DNA from: an uncultured Lachnospiraceae bacterium
Lineage (GTDB): Bacteria; Bacillota; Clostridia; Lachnospirales; Lachnospiraceae
Reading direction: 5' to 3'
Assembly: GCA_910587955.1 (NCBI GenBank)
Contig: CAJUNN010000051.1
Span: forward strand, 13,073-18,607
Length of the DNA stretch: 5,535 bases
Notes under the pieces: model-generated
Seen by the model: only the letters and a program-made list of their open reading frames with translations
Databases searched by the model: none
Told to the model about the DNA's origin: nothing
In this document: piece by piece, positions 1-5,342 of the stretch
How the letters are laid out: every line of letters starts with the position of its first letter
How positions within the stretch are numbered: the first letter of the stretch is position 1
Made by a program: the position numbers and the translations under genes

Positions 1-63
1 GACGCAGAATGCGGACGGAAATTGAGCTACCAGGCGGCGCTGGAGGGGCGGATGCGGAACTAA
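1..63 (+). CDS. C-terminal end of an unidentified gene (partial)
   Basis: An open frame enters from the left edge and ends at TAA 61-63, giving 20 residues that finish QAALEGRMRN. The tail is polar and basic, and too short to assign a family. The stop lies 16 bases before the ATG of the Dabb gene, and that gap holds only the ribosome site of the Dabb gene, so the two are probably co-transcribed. The reading frame is inferred from this close spacing. No function is proposed. Confidence 0.5.
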   Translation, partial: DAECGRKLSYQAALEGRMRN

Positions 64-79
64 AAATAGGAGAAAAATT

Positions 80-382
80 ATGGTAAAACATATCGTGATG
101 TGGAATTTTAAAGAAGATTTCCCCGCAGAAAAGCGGGAACAGATGGCAAAGGAAGCGGATACCCGTTTAAAAGCCCTGATCGGGCAGATCCCGGGCCTGC
201 GGTCTGCGGAAATGAAATTAAACGCTCTGCCGGGCAGCAACCGGGATTTGATGCTGGTATCGGATCTGGACACGCCGGAGGACTTGGAGGCATATCAGGT
301 ACATCCCCTCCATGTAGCGGTAGCCGAAGAAGTCATCAAACCTGCAGCCTGCGACCGGGCTTGTTTTGATTACGAAATATAA
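80..382 (+). CDS. Dabb family protein (stress-responsive A/B barrel domain)
   Basis: This 100-residue protein is a single Dabb domain, a ferredoxin-like alpha/beta barrel that normally dimerises. The start MVKHIVMWNFK matches the usual family opening, with a conserved His at position 4. The middle stretch reads IPGLRS, and the YQVHPLHVAVAEEVIKP stretch (about 73-89) is the usual C-terminal family signature. Length is normal for a stand-alone member. It has no signal peptide or membrane segment, so it is cytoplasmic. AGGAG at 68-72 sits 7 bases before the ATG. Known Dabb proteins include plant stress proteins, a polyketide cyclase and many bacterial members of unknown role, so neither substrate nor reaction can be inferred. 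It probably shares a transcript with the gene ending at 63. No clear terminator follows before the next promoter. Confidence 0.85.
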   Translation: MVKHIVMWNFKEDFPAEKREQMAKEADTRLKALIGQIPGLRSAEMKLNALPGSNRDLMLVSDLDTPEDLEAYQVHPLHVAVAEEVIKPAACDRACFDYEI

Positions 383-390
383 GAATCTGG

Positions 391-419
391 TTGAAATCCA
401 AGCCGATTTGCATTATGAT
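391..419 (+). promoter_or_regulatory. Sigma-A-type promoter for the nfnAB unit
   Basis: TTGAAA (391-396), a 17-base spacer and TATGAT (414-419) each match consensus at 5 of 6 positions with ideal spacing. Transcription would begin near 426, giving a leader of about 96 bases before nfnA at 522. The box begins 9 bases after the Dabb stop, so nfnAB probably has its own promoter even if some read-through arrives from upstream. I see no convincing operator palindrome in the leader. Confidence 0.6.
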
Positions 420-427
420 AAAAAAGA

Positions 428-538
428 TGAGTAAAAACGCACAGCCAAAATCCGAAGGCAGTGCAGAAGCAGCACAAGGGAAAGAAGATTGTGCTCAAAA
501 ATATACTCCAGGAGGAAACTTATGTTCAAGATTTTGAA
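428..538 (+). CDS. Possible leader ORF overlapping the nfnA start (36 codons)
   Basis: An ATG at 428 opens a 36-codon frame that starts MSKNAQPKSE, is rich in Lys, Gln, Glu, Ala and Ser, has Cys at 22 and 33, and stops at TGA 536-538. It therefore overlaps the first 17 bases of nfnA in another frame and reads across the nfnA ribosome site. There is no Shine-Dalgarno sequence ahead of it, only an A-rich run, and the predicted transcription start lies about two bases upstream. It could be a translated leader that influences nfnA initiation. An open frame of this length can easily occur by chance, so this is a weak candidate. Confidence 0.2.
510..515 (+). promoter_or_regulatory. Ribosome binding site that fixes the nfnA start
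   Basis: A perfect AGGAGG stands 6 bases before the ATG at 522. The same frame is open from a TTG at 489, but the extra 11 residues from that codon would be encoded by the ribosome site itself. The family N-terminus begins at MFKILKAEQL, so 522 is chosen. Confidence 0.9.
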
Positions 539-1406
539 AGCAGAGCAGCTCTCTGCAAATGTCTACATGAAAGTCGTCCACGCTCCCAGAGTGGCAAAGA
601 CCTGTGAGCCGGGACAGTTTATTATCGTAAGACTGGACGAGACAGCAGAACGGATTCCGCTGACCATCTGTGATTACGACAGAGAGGCCGGAACCGTCAC
701 CATCGTATTCCAGCCCATCGGAGTATCCACCTCTAAAATGGTCGATCTGAAGGAAGGGGATTTCTTCCTGGACTTTGTAGGTCCTCTGGGACGTCCTTCC
801 GAGCTCGTCACAGACGATTTCGAGGAAGTCAAGAAGAAAAGGGTGGTCTTTATCGCAGGCGGTGTGGGAACGGCTCCTGTCTATCCCCAGGCTAAATGGC
901 TCCATGACCACGGAATCGAATGTGATATTATTGTAGGAGCCAGGACAAAAGATCTCCTGATTCTGGAGGAAGAAATGAGCAAGGTAGGAAACCTGCATCT
1001 GTGTACGGATGACGGAAGCTACGGATTCCACGGCGTAGGCACGGCTATGCTGGAAAAACTGGTGAGCGAAGGCCGTCAGTACGATCTCTGTGTAGCCATC
1101 GGCCCCATGATCATGATGAAATTTGCCTGCCTTACGACCAAGAAGCTGGGCATCCCTACCATCGTCAGCATGAACCCCATTATGGTGGACGGAACCGGCA
1201 TGTGCGGTGCCTGCCGGGTTCTGGTAGGAGATGAGGTGAAATTTGCCTGTGTAGACGGCCCGGAATTTGACGGCCATCTGATTGACTTTGACCAGGCTAT
1301 GAAACGTGCGGCGATGTACAAGACTGAGGAAGGCCGCCGCCTTCTGAAATACCAGGAAGGTGATACCCATCACGGCGGATGCGGAAATTGCGGAGGTGAC
1401 AAATAA
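522..1406 (+). CDS. nfnA: NfnA: small subunit of NADH-dependent reduced ferredoxin:NADP+ oxidoreductase
   Basis: This 294-residue flavoprotein belongs to the dihydroorotate dehydrogenase electron-transfer (PyrK) / sulfide dehydrogenase family. With NfnB it forms the cytoplasmic flavin-based bifurcating transhydrogenase, which reversibly couples NADH plus two reduced ferredoxins to reduction of two NADP+. An FAD-binding beta-barrel comes first, with the flavin motif RIPLTICDYD at 44-53. The NAD-binding half follows, with the glycine-rich IAGGVGTAPV at 111-120. Near the end is a [2Fe-2S] site with Cys228, Cys231 and Cys243. Only three Cys are in place, and Asp223 in VDGTGMCGAC fits the Asp(Cys)3 ligation described for this family. 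The protein ends in an additional CGNC (287-290). The stop overlaps the nfnB start by one base (TAATG), which implies translational coupling. Pairing with NfnB argues against a PyrK role, since no pyrD is adjacent. An annotation as sulfide dehydrogenase subunit or ferredoxin-NADP reductase alpha would describe the same family. Confidence 0.9.
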   Translation: MFKILKAEQLSANVYMKVVHAPRVAKTCEPGQFIIVRLDETAERIPLTICDYDREAGTVTIVFQPIGVSTSKMVDLKEGDFFLDFVGPLGRPSELVTDDFEEVKKKRVVFIAGGVGTAPVYPQAKWLHDHGIECDIIVGARTKDLLILEEEMSKVGNLHLCTDDGSYGFHGVGTAMLEKLVSEGRQYDLCVAIGPMIMMKFACLTTKKLGIPTIVSMNPIMVDGTGMCGACRVLVGDEVKFACVDGPEFDGHLIDFDQAMKRAAMYKTEEGRRLLKYQEGDTHHGGCGNCGGDK

Positions 1407-2794
1407 TGGCAGACGTATTAAAGAAAGTACCGGTGAGAGAGCAGGATCCCAAGGTCCGGGCTGCAAATTTTGACGAGGTTTGCCTTGGCTACAACAAGGA
1501 AGAAGCAGTGGAAGAGGCGCAGCGCTGTATCGGCTGCAAAAATGCCAAATGTATGGAAGGCTGCCCGGTAAAAATACATATTCCGAATTTTATCAAAGAA
1601 GTAAAAGAAGGGAATTTTGCAGGTGCCTATGAGGTTATCAGTGAGTCTTCCGCCCTTCCGGCTATCTGCGGACGCGTATGTCCCCAGGAAAGCCAGTGCG
1701 AAGGCCGCTGTATCCGCGGCATCAAGGGAGAGCCCGTGTCCATCGGCAAGCTGGAGCGCTTTGTAGCAGACTGGGCCAGGGAGAACGGCATCAAGCCTGC
1801 GGCTCCCACCGAAAAGAACGGAAAGAAAGTAGCCGTAATCGGTTCCGGCCCTGCCGGTCTGACCTGCGCCGGCGATCTGGCCAAACTGGGCTACGAAGTC
1901 ACGATTTTCGAGGCCCTGCACAAGGCAGGCGGCGTGCTGGTGTACGGCATTCCCGAATTCCGTCTTCCCAAAGACGGGGTTGTTCTCCCGGAGGTGGAAA
2001 ATGTAAAATCCCTGGGAGTAAAAATTGAGACCGACGTGATTATCGGTAAATCAGTGACCATTGATGAGCTGATGGAAGAGGAAGGTTTTGACGCCGTTTT
2101 CATCGGTTCCGGCGCAGGACTGCCTAAATTCATGGGAATTCCCGGAGAAACAGCCTGCGGTGTGTTCTCTGCCAACGAATACCTGACCCGAAACAATCTG
2201 ATGAAAGCCTTTGATCCCAGCTATGACACCCCCATTGCCCTGGGCAAGAAAGTAGCTGTGGTAGGCGGCGGAAATGTTGCCATGGATGCAGCCCGTACGG
2301 CTCTGCGCCTGGGCGCAGAGGTACATATTGTGTACCGCCGTTCCGAGGAAGAACTTCCCGCCCGTGTGGAGGAGGTTCATCACGCCAAAGAAGAAGGAAT
2401 CATCTTCGACCTGCTGACCAATCCTACGGAAATTCTCGTGGGTGAGGACGGATGGGTCAAGGGGATCCGCTGCATCCGCATGGAATTGGGCGAACCGGAT
2501 GCCTCCGGAAGAAGACGCCCGGTAGAAGTTCCCGGATCCGAGTTTGATATTGAAGTGGATACGGTAATCATGTCCCTGGGTACTTCCCCCAATCCGCTGA
2601 TTTCCTCTACCACCAAGGGACTGGAAATCAATAAGCGCAAATGTATTGTAGCCAGCGAAGATGTAGGCGCAACCTCCAAAGAAGGTGTTTACGCCGGCGG
2701 AGATGCCGTTACCGGAGCAGCTACCGTGATTCTTGCCATGGGCGCAGGAAAAGATGCAGCCAGGGGAATTCATGAATACTTAAGCCGGAACTAA
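1406..2794 (+). CDS. nfnB: NfnB: large subunit of NADH-dependent reduced ferredoxin:NADP+ oxidoreductase (GltA/GltD-like)
   Basis: This 462-residue protein has the standard length of NfnB and of homotetrameric glutamate-synthase-like flavoproteins. The N-terminal iron-sulfur region carries CIGCKNAKCMEGC with C53 following P-rich context (Cys41, 44, 49, 53) and CGRVCPQESQCEGRC (Cys88, 92, 98, 102), enough for two [4Fe-4S] clusters. By analogy with dihydropyrimidine dehydrogenase and NfnB, one ligand may be non-Cys, probably Glu117 in the SIGKLERF stretch; this is inference. An FAD-binding Rossmann motif VIGSGPAG follows at 144-151, then an NADP(H)-type motif VVGGGNVAMDAAR at 285-297 with Arg311-Arg312 after the second strand. 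A C-terminal flavin-closing motif YAGGDAVTGAATVILAMG covers 429-446. In the complex this subunit holds the bifurcating FAD and binds NADPH and ferredoxin. GGAGG at 1392-1396, inside nfnA, precedes the ATG. The absence of a large glutamate synthase gene and the adjacent nfnA support Nfn over glutamate synthase, the label it often receives automatically. Confidence 0.9.
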   Translation: MADVLKKVPVREQDPKVRAANFDEVCLGYNKEEAVEEAQRCIGCKNAKCMEGCPVKIHIPNFIKEVKEGNFAGAYEVISESSALPAICGRVCPQESQCEGRCIRGIKGEPVSIGKLERFVADWARENGIKPAAPTEKNGKKVAVIGSGPAGLTCAGDLAKLGYEVTIFEALHKAGGVLVYGIPEFRLPKDGVVLPEVENVKSLGVKIETDVIIGKSVTIDELMEEEGFDAVFIGSGAGLPKFMGIPGETACGVFSANEYLTRNNLMKAFDPSYDTPIALGKKVAVVGGGNVAMDAARTALRLGAEVHIVYRRSEEELPARVEEVHHAKEEGIIFDLLTNPTEILVGEDGWVKGIRCIRMELGEPDASGRRRPVEVPGSEFDIEVDTVIMSLGTSPNPLISSTTKGLEINKRKCIVASEDVGATSKEGVYAGGDAVTGAATVILAMGAGKDAARGIHEYLSRN

Positions 2795-2828
2795 GCGCTG
2801 TTTCACGTATTTGGGAGGATAGAGAATC

Positions 2829-3668
2829 ATGAAAAGAAGATATCGCTTTTTTGCCGTCTGCCTGATTCTGACCTTGCTTCTGACAGGCATACAGGCCTGC
2901 GATTCCAAAAAGGCAGAACAAGAATTGCCGGCAGAGCAGGAGACTTCTGCTCCTGAGCAGGACTCTTTTGAAGACCAGACAGAGGCTGGGGACGAGACAC
3001 CGGAAACCGTCCCCTTATCCGATACCGTCCGCTGGTTTAACGCTTCTTATGCAGTTCTGACGGATTTAAACAACTGGGATTACACCCTGTTCGGAGGCAT
3101 GGAGGCAACAGAGAGCAGCAAATCTCTGGTCCAGAAGCTTTTGGACGAGTGGTGGGGCGTAACGGACCGGGCAACGGCAGATGAAACGCTCCAGTGGATT
3201 CTGGAAGAAGGACACCGGGTAGAATTCGTGGAAATGATGCAGTATTTGGAAGAGTGCGGCATTGCTGAAGAAGAAGAGGACCGGCGCCTGGACTTTATGC
3301 TGGAAAATTTCGATATTGAGACCGAGGTGGCAGAAATGTATGTGAACTGCTACAAGGCCTACACGGAACGGGGCGAAAACTGTATCGCCGGCTGGGACTA
3401 CTGCCGCGCCTTGAATCTTATGTCCTACTACTACGTGGCCGGATATTATACGGAAGAAGAGGCTTTGGACAAATCCTTGGAGATTGCCGAGACTGCACAG
3501 CCCCTCTTTACTTCCTGGGACGATCTCATCGACAGTTATATGTATGGATATGAATACTGGGCAGAAGAGAGCAGCGATGACCGCAGAGCCGTCTATGAAG
3601 ACTTAAAGAGCCGGGATGACAATCCCTACGTGGTAGACTATCAGATAACGCTTGAAAAGACCTGGTAG
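2829..3668 (+). CDS. DUF1266-like lipoprotein
   Basis: This 279-residue protein begins with a basic MKRRYR, a hydrophobic core to about residue 20, and a lipobox IQAC that makes Cys24 the likely lipidated residue, though Gln at -2 is unusual. It should be anchored to the outer face of the cytoplasmic membrane. An acidic, Gln/Glu/Pro/Thr-rich linker runs from about 27 to 63. The rest is mostly helical and resembles DUF1266: EWWGVTDRATADETLQWI (107-124), GWDYCRALNL (188-197), AGYYTEEEAL (204-213) and SWDDLIDSYMYGYEYW (229-244). These fit the domain's usual pattern of a D-x-x-R segment, a GY-x-x-EEA segment and a SW...G...W segment. The family has no established function. GGGAGG at 2813-2818 is 10 bases from the ATG. 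Only 34 bases separate it from nfnB, with no terminator, so it is probably transcribed with nfnAB. Whether it relates to Nfn function is unknown. Confidence 0.75.
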   Translation: MKRRYRFFAVCLILTLLLTGIQACDSKKAEQELPAEQETSAPEQDSFEDQTEAGDETPETVPLSDTVRWFNASYAVLTDLNNWDYTLFGGMEATESSKSLVQKLLDEWWGVTDRATADETLQWILEEGHRVEFVEMMQYLEECGIAEEEEDRRLDFMLENFDIETEVAEMYVNCYKAYTERGENCIAGWDYCRALNLMSYYYVAGYYTEEEALDKSLEIAETAQPLFTSWDDLIDSYMYGYEYWAEESSDDRRAVYEDLKSRDDNPYVVDYQITLEKTW

Positions 3669-3681
3669 AAAACAAACACAT

Positions 3682-3725
3682 AAAAGAGATTCCTTTCTGC
3701 TGAACCGCAGAGGAATCTCTTTTTT
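3682..3725. terminator. Bidirectional Rho-independent terminator
   Basis: A perfect 13-base arm at 3682-3694 pairs with 3711-3723. An inner CTGC/GCAG (3697-3700 with 3707-3710) extends it past a two-base bulge, leaving the loop TGAACC. The plus strand ends in six T (3720-3725). The minus strand ends in four T, complementary to 3682-3685. It lies between the convergent stops at 3668 and 3735, so it can end both the lipoprotein and zinc-ribbon transcripts. Confidence 0.9.
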
Positions 3726-3734
3726 CATGCAGGT

Positions 3735-4370
3735 TTAGTTTTCCTCGCAAAAATCAGAAGTAAGCTTGTCCAAAAGGGCTTCGTCCATTTCCGGAAACCG
3801 TTCCGTGAGCGTCCGACGGACTGCATCATAGAGCTGGAAATAGCGGATTTCTTCCGGCAAATCCGAAGGGACGGCTTTTATCCGTTCCTGATGCTTCCCC
3901 TGGGTTTCAAACCAGGAAGTTACCTTTTCTACAAAGGTGCGTTCTTCCTCCATGGATTCCCGGATTTTCCGGGAATTTTTCAGGGAAAAAACTCCGATAC
4001 CCAGAAATACGCCGAAAAAAATCAGCATGGAGATCAGCGCGAAATCGTGGAAGGGGAATGAGAGTATGCCTGCCAGGGCAAGAATCATCAGGATAAAACC
4101 TGCGCCTCCCACCAGCAGAAACGAGCCGGCCGAAGAGCGGGCATCCTTGTAGCGTTCTTCCGGGCTTTTGTAGGTACGGACCGGTTTGGGGCGCTCTTTT
4201 GGCCCGTTTAAAACTTCTTCCGGACGGAAATCTTCCGGAAATTCATAGTCTTCCGGGGGAAGGATCTCCTCTTTCTCAAAGCTTAGTTCCTCTACCAAAT
4301 CCACATCGCAGTCCGGACAGTGGGTTTTTCCTTCTACATATTCATTTCTGCATTTGGGACACCAAGGCAT
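3735..4370 (-). CDS. Zinc-ribbon protein with two membrane segments, function unknown
   Basis: This 211-residue protein opens with a zinc ribbon, MPWCPKCRNE then HCPDC, with Cys4, Cys7, Cys18 and Cys21 as likely zinc ligands. A long acidic, Pro-rich linker follows (about 28-75). Two hydrophobic segments at about 81-104 and 109-130 are separated by a short FPFHDF turn, forming a helical hairpin. A charged, probably helical tail (131-211) completes it. Both ends are most likely cytoplasmic. The architecture suggests a membrane-tethered sensor or scaffold, but I recognise no catalytic motif and give no function. On the minus strand AGGAGA (complement of 4378-4383) lies 7 bases before the ATG, supporting the start. 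The gene is divergent from rlmH, has its own promoter, and converges on the terminator shared with the lipoprotein gene. Confidence 0.8.
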   Translation of the reverse strand: MPWCPKCRNEYVEGKTHCPDCDVDLVEELSFEKEEILPPEDYEFPEDFRPEEVLNGPKERPKPVRTYKSPEERYKDARSSAGSFLLVGGAGFILMILALAGILSFPFHDFALISMLIFFGVFLGIGVFSLKNSRKIRESMEEERTFVEKVTSWFETQGKHQERIKAVPSDLPEEIRYFQLYDAVRRTLTERFPEMDEALLDKLTSDFCEEN

Positions 4371-4467
4371 GTTCGTTTCTCCTACTTATTTTCGTTTGAT
4401 TCCAGTTTTGCATCCGCCCGGACAAAGCCTGGAAGGATACTGTTTTATGGCATTTCATATATGTTTT

Positions 4468-4496
4468 ATTATCGGAAATTTTCCTTGATGTGTCAA
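4468..4496 (-). promoter_or_regulatory. Promoter of the zinc-ribbon membrane protein gene
   Basis: Read on the minus strand, TTGACA (complement of 4491-4496) is a perfect -35 box. After a 17-base spacer comes GATAAT (complement of 4468-4473), matching the -10 consensus at 5 of 6 positions. Transcription would start near 4461, giving a leader of about 90 bases. I see no clear riboswitch or attenuator fold in that leader by eye. Confidence 0.7.
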
Positions 4497-4510
4497 GAAA
4501 AATCCCTTCG

Positions 4511-4539
4511 TTGACAGACTTACCCCTGAATGCTAGTAT
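4511..4539 (+). promoter_or_regulatory. Extended -10 promoter of rlmH
   Basis: A perfect TTGACA (4511-4516), a 17-base spacer and TAGTAT (4534-4539) preceded by TGC (4531-4533) form an extended -10 promoter. The expected start point, 6-8 bases past the -10 box, falls on or next to the rlmH ATG at 4546. Its -35 box is separated by only 14 bases from the opposing -35 box of the zinc-ribbon gene. A shifted -10 reading TATAAA (4537-4542) would need a 20-base spacer and is less likely. Confidence 0.8.
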
Positions 4540-4545
4540 AAAAAC

Positions 4546-5025
4546 ATGAAGATTACATGTATCACCGTAGGAAAAATAAAGGAAACATATTATACGGATG
4601 CAGTGAAAGAGTATTCCAAGCGCCTAAGCCGTTACTGTAAGCTGGAAATCATCGAACTGCCGGACGAGAAAACTCCCGACGGGGCCAGCCAGGCCCAGGA
4701 GACTGCCATCAAAAACCGGGAGGGAGAGCGGATTTTAAAAGCCATCCGGGAGGACGCCTACGTCATCGCCCTGGCCATCGAAGGACAGGCTCCCGATTCC
4801 GTTGGGCTGTCCCAAAAACTAGAGCGCCTTGGAATTGGCGGAACCAGCCATGTCACCTTTGTGATTGGAGGCTCTCTGGGACTTTCTTCCTTGGTACTGA
4901 AACGGGCCGATGAAAAGCTGAGTTTCTCCCGCATGACCTTTCCGCACCAGCTCATGCGGGTCATTCTGTTAGAGCAGCTTTACCGGAGTTTCCGGATTAT
5001 GAAAGGAGAACCATATCATAAGTGA
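4546..5025 (+). CDS. rlmH: RlmH: 23S rRNA (pseudouridine-1915 N3) methyltransferase
   Basis: This SPOUT-class methyltransferase transfers a methyl group from S-adenosylmethionine to N3 of pseudouridine 1915 in helix 69 of 23S rRNA. It acts on assembled 70S ribosomes in the cytoplasm and works as a homodimer. The 159 residues equal the length of S. aureus RlmH, and the start MKITCITVGKIKE and the end MKGEPYHK match it closely. The trefoil-knot S-adenosylmethionine pocket is visible as FVIGGSLGLS (105-114) and LSFSRMTFPHQLMRV (125-139). The C-terminal Tyr157 and His158 belong to the conserved active-site tail. Homology fixes the ATG at 4546, yet no Shine-Dalgarno sequence precedes it and the promoter leaves essentially no leader. 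The gene seems to be transcribed alone. In staphylococci the 3' end of this gene (orfX) is the SCC attachment site. Confidence 0.95.
   Translation: MKITCITVGKIKETYYTDAVKEYSKRLSRYCKLEIIELPDEKTPDGASQAQETAIKNREGERILKAIREDAYVIALAIEGQAPDSVGLSQKLERLGIGGTSHVTFVIGGSLGLSSLVLKRADEKLSFSRMTFPHQLMRVILLEQLYRSFRIMKGEPYHK
5008..5025 (+). other. SCC attB-like sequence at the rlmH 3' end
   Basis: The last 18 bases of rlmH read GAACCATATCATAAGTGA. The staphylococcal SCC integration site is GAAGC(A/G)TATCATAA(A/G)TGA, so there is one mismatch, which changes the Ala codon to Pro. The identity partly follows from conservation of the Tyr-His-Lys-stop end, so it shows a potential rather than proven attachment site. 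I found no second copy in the window that could mark the far end of an element. Confidence 0.4.
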
Positions 5026-5066
5026 GGGCGAAAGAGAACGGATATTCTGGAAATAAAAGAGAATAA

Positions 5067-5265
5067 GTGTTGTATTTTACCCCTCTGGGAGTTTGTGGCT
5101 TTCATGGGGGTAGTATTATGGACTTATAGTTAAGGTTCACTCAAAGATGGTTCTAAAAATAAGATTACATATTATGTATGTGGCAACTGGAACACCGGAT
5201 ATGAAAGGGAAATGCCAGGAGACAGGCTCTTGGCTTATTGTAATTTACCGAATGGCTGTGTATAA
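5067..5265 (+). pseudogene. Decayed serine recombinase zinc-ribbon fragment, between rlmH and the next gene
   Basis: Within the 317-base gap after rlmH, two frames hold protein-like pieces. The first (5067-5126) ends LGVCGFHGGSIMDL and resembles the CxxC-GG knuckle of the recombinase zinc beta-ribbon, with His in place of the second Cys. After a change of frame, 5134-5262 encodes 43 residues including KDGSKNKITYYVCGNWNTG, very like the YYVCGNW-x-x-x-G segment of large serine recombinases in Firmicutes, and ends at TAA 5263. Stops at 5127 and 5131 separate the pieces, and nothing resembling the catalytic domain is present. I take it as a relic of an integrase, based on remembered family patterns. 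Otherwise the gap holds a weak hairpin (5214-5234) and the promoter of the next gene. Confidence 0.4.
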
Positions 5266-5266
5266 T
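5238..5266 (+). promoter_or_regulatory. Promoter of the Rpn/PD-(D/E)XK gene
   Basis: TTGTAA (5238-5243, 4 of 6 matches), a 17-base spacer and a perfect TATAAT (5261-5266) form a good sigma-A-type promoter. Transcription would begin near 5273, leaving a leader of about 70 bases before the ATG at 5343. The -10 box overlaps the end of the recombinase relic, consistent with that stretch no longer being coding. Confidence 0.6.
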
Positions 5267-5342
5267 AGAAATAGATAACAGGATTTTTGGAACATGCAGA
5301 GTTTTCCGGCAGTGATTTGTTGAAAGAAAGCAGGTGGATAAA

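Noticed and set aside
489..521. TTG at 489 as the nfnA start, adding 11 residues
   Set aside because: The extra codons are made of the leader and the AGGAGG ribosome site, and the family N-terminus begins at the ATG at 522.
495..1466. Long minus-strand open frame of 323 codons opposite nfnA
   Set aside because: It is antisense to a gene with clear flavin and iron-sulfur motifs, has no recognisable domain, and reflects codon bias of the plus-strand gene.
2051..2773. Minus-strand open frame of 240 codons opposite nfnB
   Set aside because: It lies entirely within nfnB, whose motifs are unambiguous; the antisense protein shows no domain.
1406..2794. Glutamate synthase small subunit (gltD)
   Set aside because: Sequence is similar, but the translationally coupled nfnA partner and the lack of an adjacent large glutamate synthase gene fit NfnAB better.
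5078..5112. TACCCC / GGGGTA inverted repeat as a terminator or operator
   Set aside because: Only six base pairs around a 23-base loop with no T run; too weak to call.
5214..5234. Hairpin GCCAGGAG / CTCTTGGC as an rlmH terminator
   Set aside because: The 8-base stem includes a G-T pair, and the following TTATTGTAATTT is not a real T run. It also lies about 190 bases past the stop, so termination there is unproven.
5134..5265. A functional small protein from the GSLKDG...NGCV frame
   Set aside because: No start codon with a ribosome site opens this segment, and a stop lies just upstream at 5131. The recombinase-like motif fits a relic better.
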